This document shows, in pieces, positions 6,602-7,492 of a stretch of DNA of 7,492 nucleotides. The position numbers and the translations under genes are program-made. The notes under the pieces are model-generated. The model was not told the origin of the DNA. It did not search any database and saw nothing but the letters and a program-made list of their open reading frames with translations. Positions within the stretch are counted from its first letter, which is position 1, and each line of letters starts with the position of its first letter. Source of the stretch: Bacteroidia bacterium (GTDB lineage: Bacteria > Bacteroidota > Bacteroidia > Bacteroidales > VadinHA17); the NCBI GenBank assembly GCA_026391515.1, contig JAPLEC010000426.1, positions 1-7,492 on the forward strand, in the 5' to 3' direction.

Positions 6602-7492
6602 ATGAAAACCAGGTATTCAGATTCATTTATTATTAAGTTACTGTGTGCAGTAGTTTTCAGTTCAATTGCGCTCATTGTATCGGCCCAGGAGACAAGTACA
6701 TGTGCAGAGAATCTGAAAACTGCACAATCTCTTTTCGATAAAGGACAGGTTGACCAGGTTTCTGCTATGCTTGTGGATTGTATGAAGAAAGGATTCAAGC
6801 GGGAAGAACAGATTGCAGCCTATAAGCTTTTAATTCAGTCTTATCTTTTTGAAGATAAACTCCCAAAAGCCGATTCAACTATGCTTACATTTCTGAAAAA
6901 ATACCCGGAGTACCAGCTTAGTCCGACAGACCATTCAAGCTTTGTTAATCTCTTCAATAGCTTTAAGGTTAAATCCGTGATTCAGATTGTATTCCATATT
7001 GGCACCAACATGCCTTTTCTTACAAACGTCCATCTGGCAACTGTATCTTCAGAACCGGTGAAAAAAGATTATAGCAAAAGTTTCTTTAATCTGTATGCTT
7101 CCCTTGAGGCGAAATATGCTTTGTCACGTAAATTTGAAGTTAATGTAGAAGGAGGTTATTCTCAATCTTCATTTAGCAGCGTCGAAAATTTCCTTGGCTT
7201 TGGAAATACAAATTATACAGAGACTCAATATAGAATTGAGGTCCCTGTCACTACAACGTATAATATTATTAGTCTCGGAAAGTTTACTCCATATTTACGG
7301 GCAGGTATAGGTGCAGCCTTTGATATATCATCTTCTGCAAAAGCTACTTTTATTCCTACCGATATTAATAATTCTGACACTCATACCGGGCCTGATATTG
7401 ACAGGAATGATTCACGTATTTTTATGGATCTTTTCGGTCAGGCCGGTATTGGGCTTAAATTCAAAACCACACGTGGGTATTTAAATTTCGAA
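6602..7492 (+). CDS. Outer-membrane beta-barrel protein with N-terminal periplasmic helical region (3' end outside window)
   Basis: The frame opens at ATG 6602 and stays open to the last base (297 residues seen). A signal peptide is clear: polar start with Lys/Arg, hydrophobic core at about residues 9-26, and a signal peptidase I site VSA|QE after Ala28. Residues about 34-122 are helical and TPR-like (AQSLFDKGQVDQVSAMLVDC, then AYKLLIQSYLFEDKLPKADS and LKKYPEY), with Cys34 and Cys60 placed to form a possible disulfide. From about residue 123 alternating hydrophobic/aromatic strands appear, including NLYASLEAKYALS, FEVNVEGGYS and FTPYLRAGIGAAF, typical of outer-membrane barrels of the OMP_b-brl kind. 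I recall this helix-plus-barrel layout from Bacteroidota proteins annotated only as outer membrane beta-barrel protein; no precise role is known to me. The start has at best a poorly spaced AGGGA just upstream. It lies 13 nt after the STAND gene, so it is likely co-transcribed and may work with it at the envelope. Confidence 0.87.
   Translation, partial: MKTRYSDSFIIKLLCAVVFSSIALIVSAQETSTCAENLKTAQSLFDKGQVDQVSAMLVDCMKKGFKREEQIAAYKLLIQSYLFEDKLPKADSTMLTFLKKYPEYQLSPTDHSSFVNLFNSFKVKSVIQIVFHIGTNMPFLTNVHLATVSSEPVKKDYSKSFFNLYASLEAKYALSRKFEVNVEGGYSQSSFSSVENFLGFGNTNYTETQYRIEVPVTTTYNIISLGKFTPYLRAGIGAAFDISSSAKATFIPTDINNSDTHTGPDIDRNDSRIFMDLFGQAGIGLKFKTTRGYLNFE

Larger units (their letters stand above)
2..7492 (+). 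other. Probable operon of four co-directional genes
   Basis: All four genes run on the plus strand with gaps of 11, 18 and 13 nt. None of these gaps can hold a standard promoter or a hairpin terminator. The unit continues past both edges of the window, so its promoter, terminator and total gene number are unknown. Co-transcription is inferred from spacing only. Confidence 0.75.

Noticed and set aside
6638..6646. Lipoprotein signal at Cys15 of the barrel protein (LLC)
   Set aside because: The residue before the Cys is Leu and not a small residue, and a good signal peptidase I site follows at Ala28.
6478..6798. Minus-strand reading frame of 106 codons across the junction of the STAND and barrel genes
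   Set aside because: It overlaps the ends of two well-supported genes, and its product shows no recognisable domain; it is a chance antisense frame.

Overview
The window reads as part of a single plus-strand transcription unit from a member of the Bacteroidota. The evidence for this phylum is the AT-rich coding sequence, the near absence of Shine-Dalgarno sites before start codons, a SpoIIE phosphatase with the helix signature DSIYYARRIQNAILP, and an outer-membrane beta-barrel protein with the N-terminal helical region I know from that phylum. The genus cannot be told from the sequence.

Layout: (1) positions 2-1420 hold the C-terminal part of an alpha-helical, HEAT-like repeat protein that is open at the left edge. 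It ends in what looks like a shortened cyclic-nucleotide-binding-like fold, and it resembles the C-terminal half of the Npt-type/MFS-HEAT-cNMP fusion proteins. (2) 1432-3471 encodes a membrane-anchored sensor phosphatase: TM, periplasmic Cache-like domain with a 12-residue RDTT repeat, TM, HAMP, coiled coil, PP2C/SpoIIE domain. (3) 3490-6588 encodes a 1032-residue nSTAND1 NTPase, followed by a transmembrane helix, a coiled coil, a seven-bladed WD40 propeller and a C-terminal motif with two cysteines. (4) 6602-7492 encodes a secreted outer-membrane beta-barrel protein with a periplasmic helical region, open at the right edge.

The gaps between genes are 11, 18 and 13 nt, leaving no room for a conventional promoter or terminator, so the four genes are very probably co-transcribed. 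No RNA gene, mobile element, CRISPR array or terminator was seen, and no gap exceeds 300 bases.

Working idea (inference): this is an envelope-sensing module. The phosphatase couples a periplasmic input to a cytoplasmic PP2C output. The STAND ATPase has no fused effector; by charge distribution around its single TM helix it would place the WD40 propeller in the periplasm, where it could contact the barrel protein encoded next to it. The individual families are known. The combination and the proposed topology are what deserve a second look.
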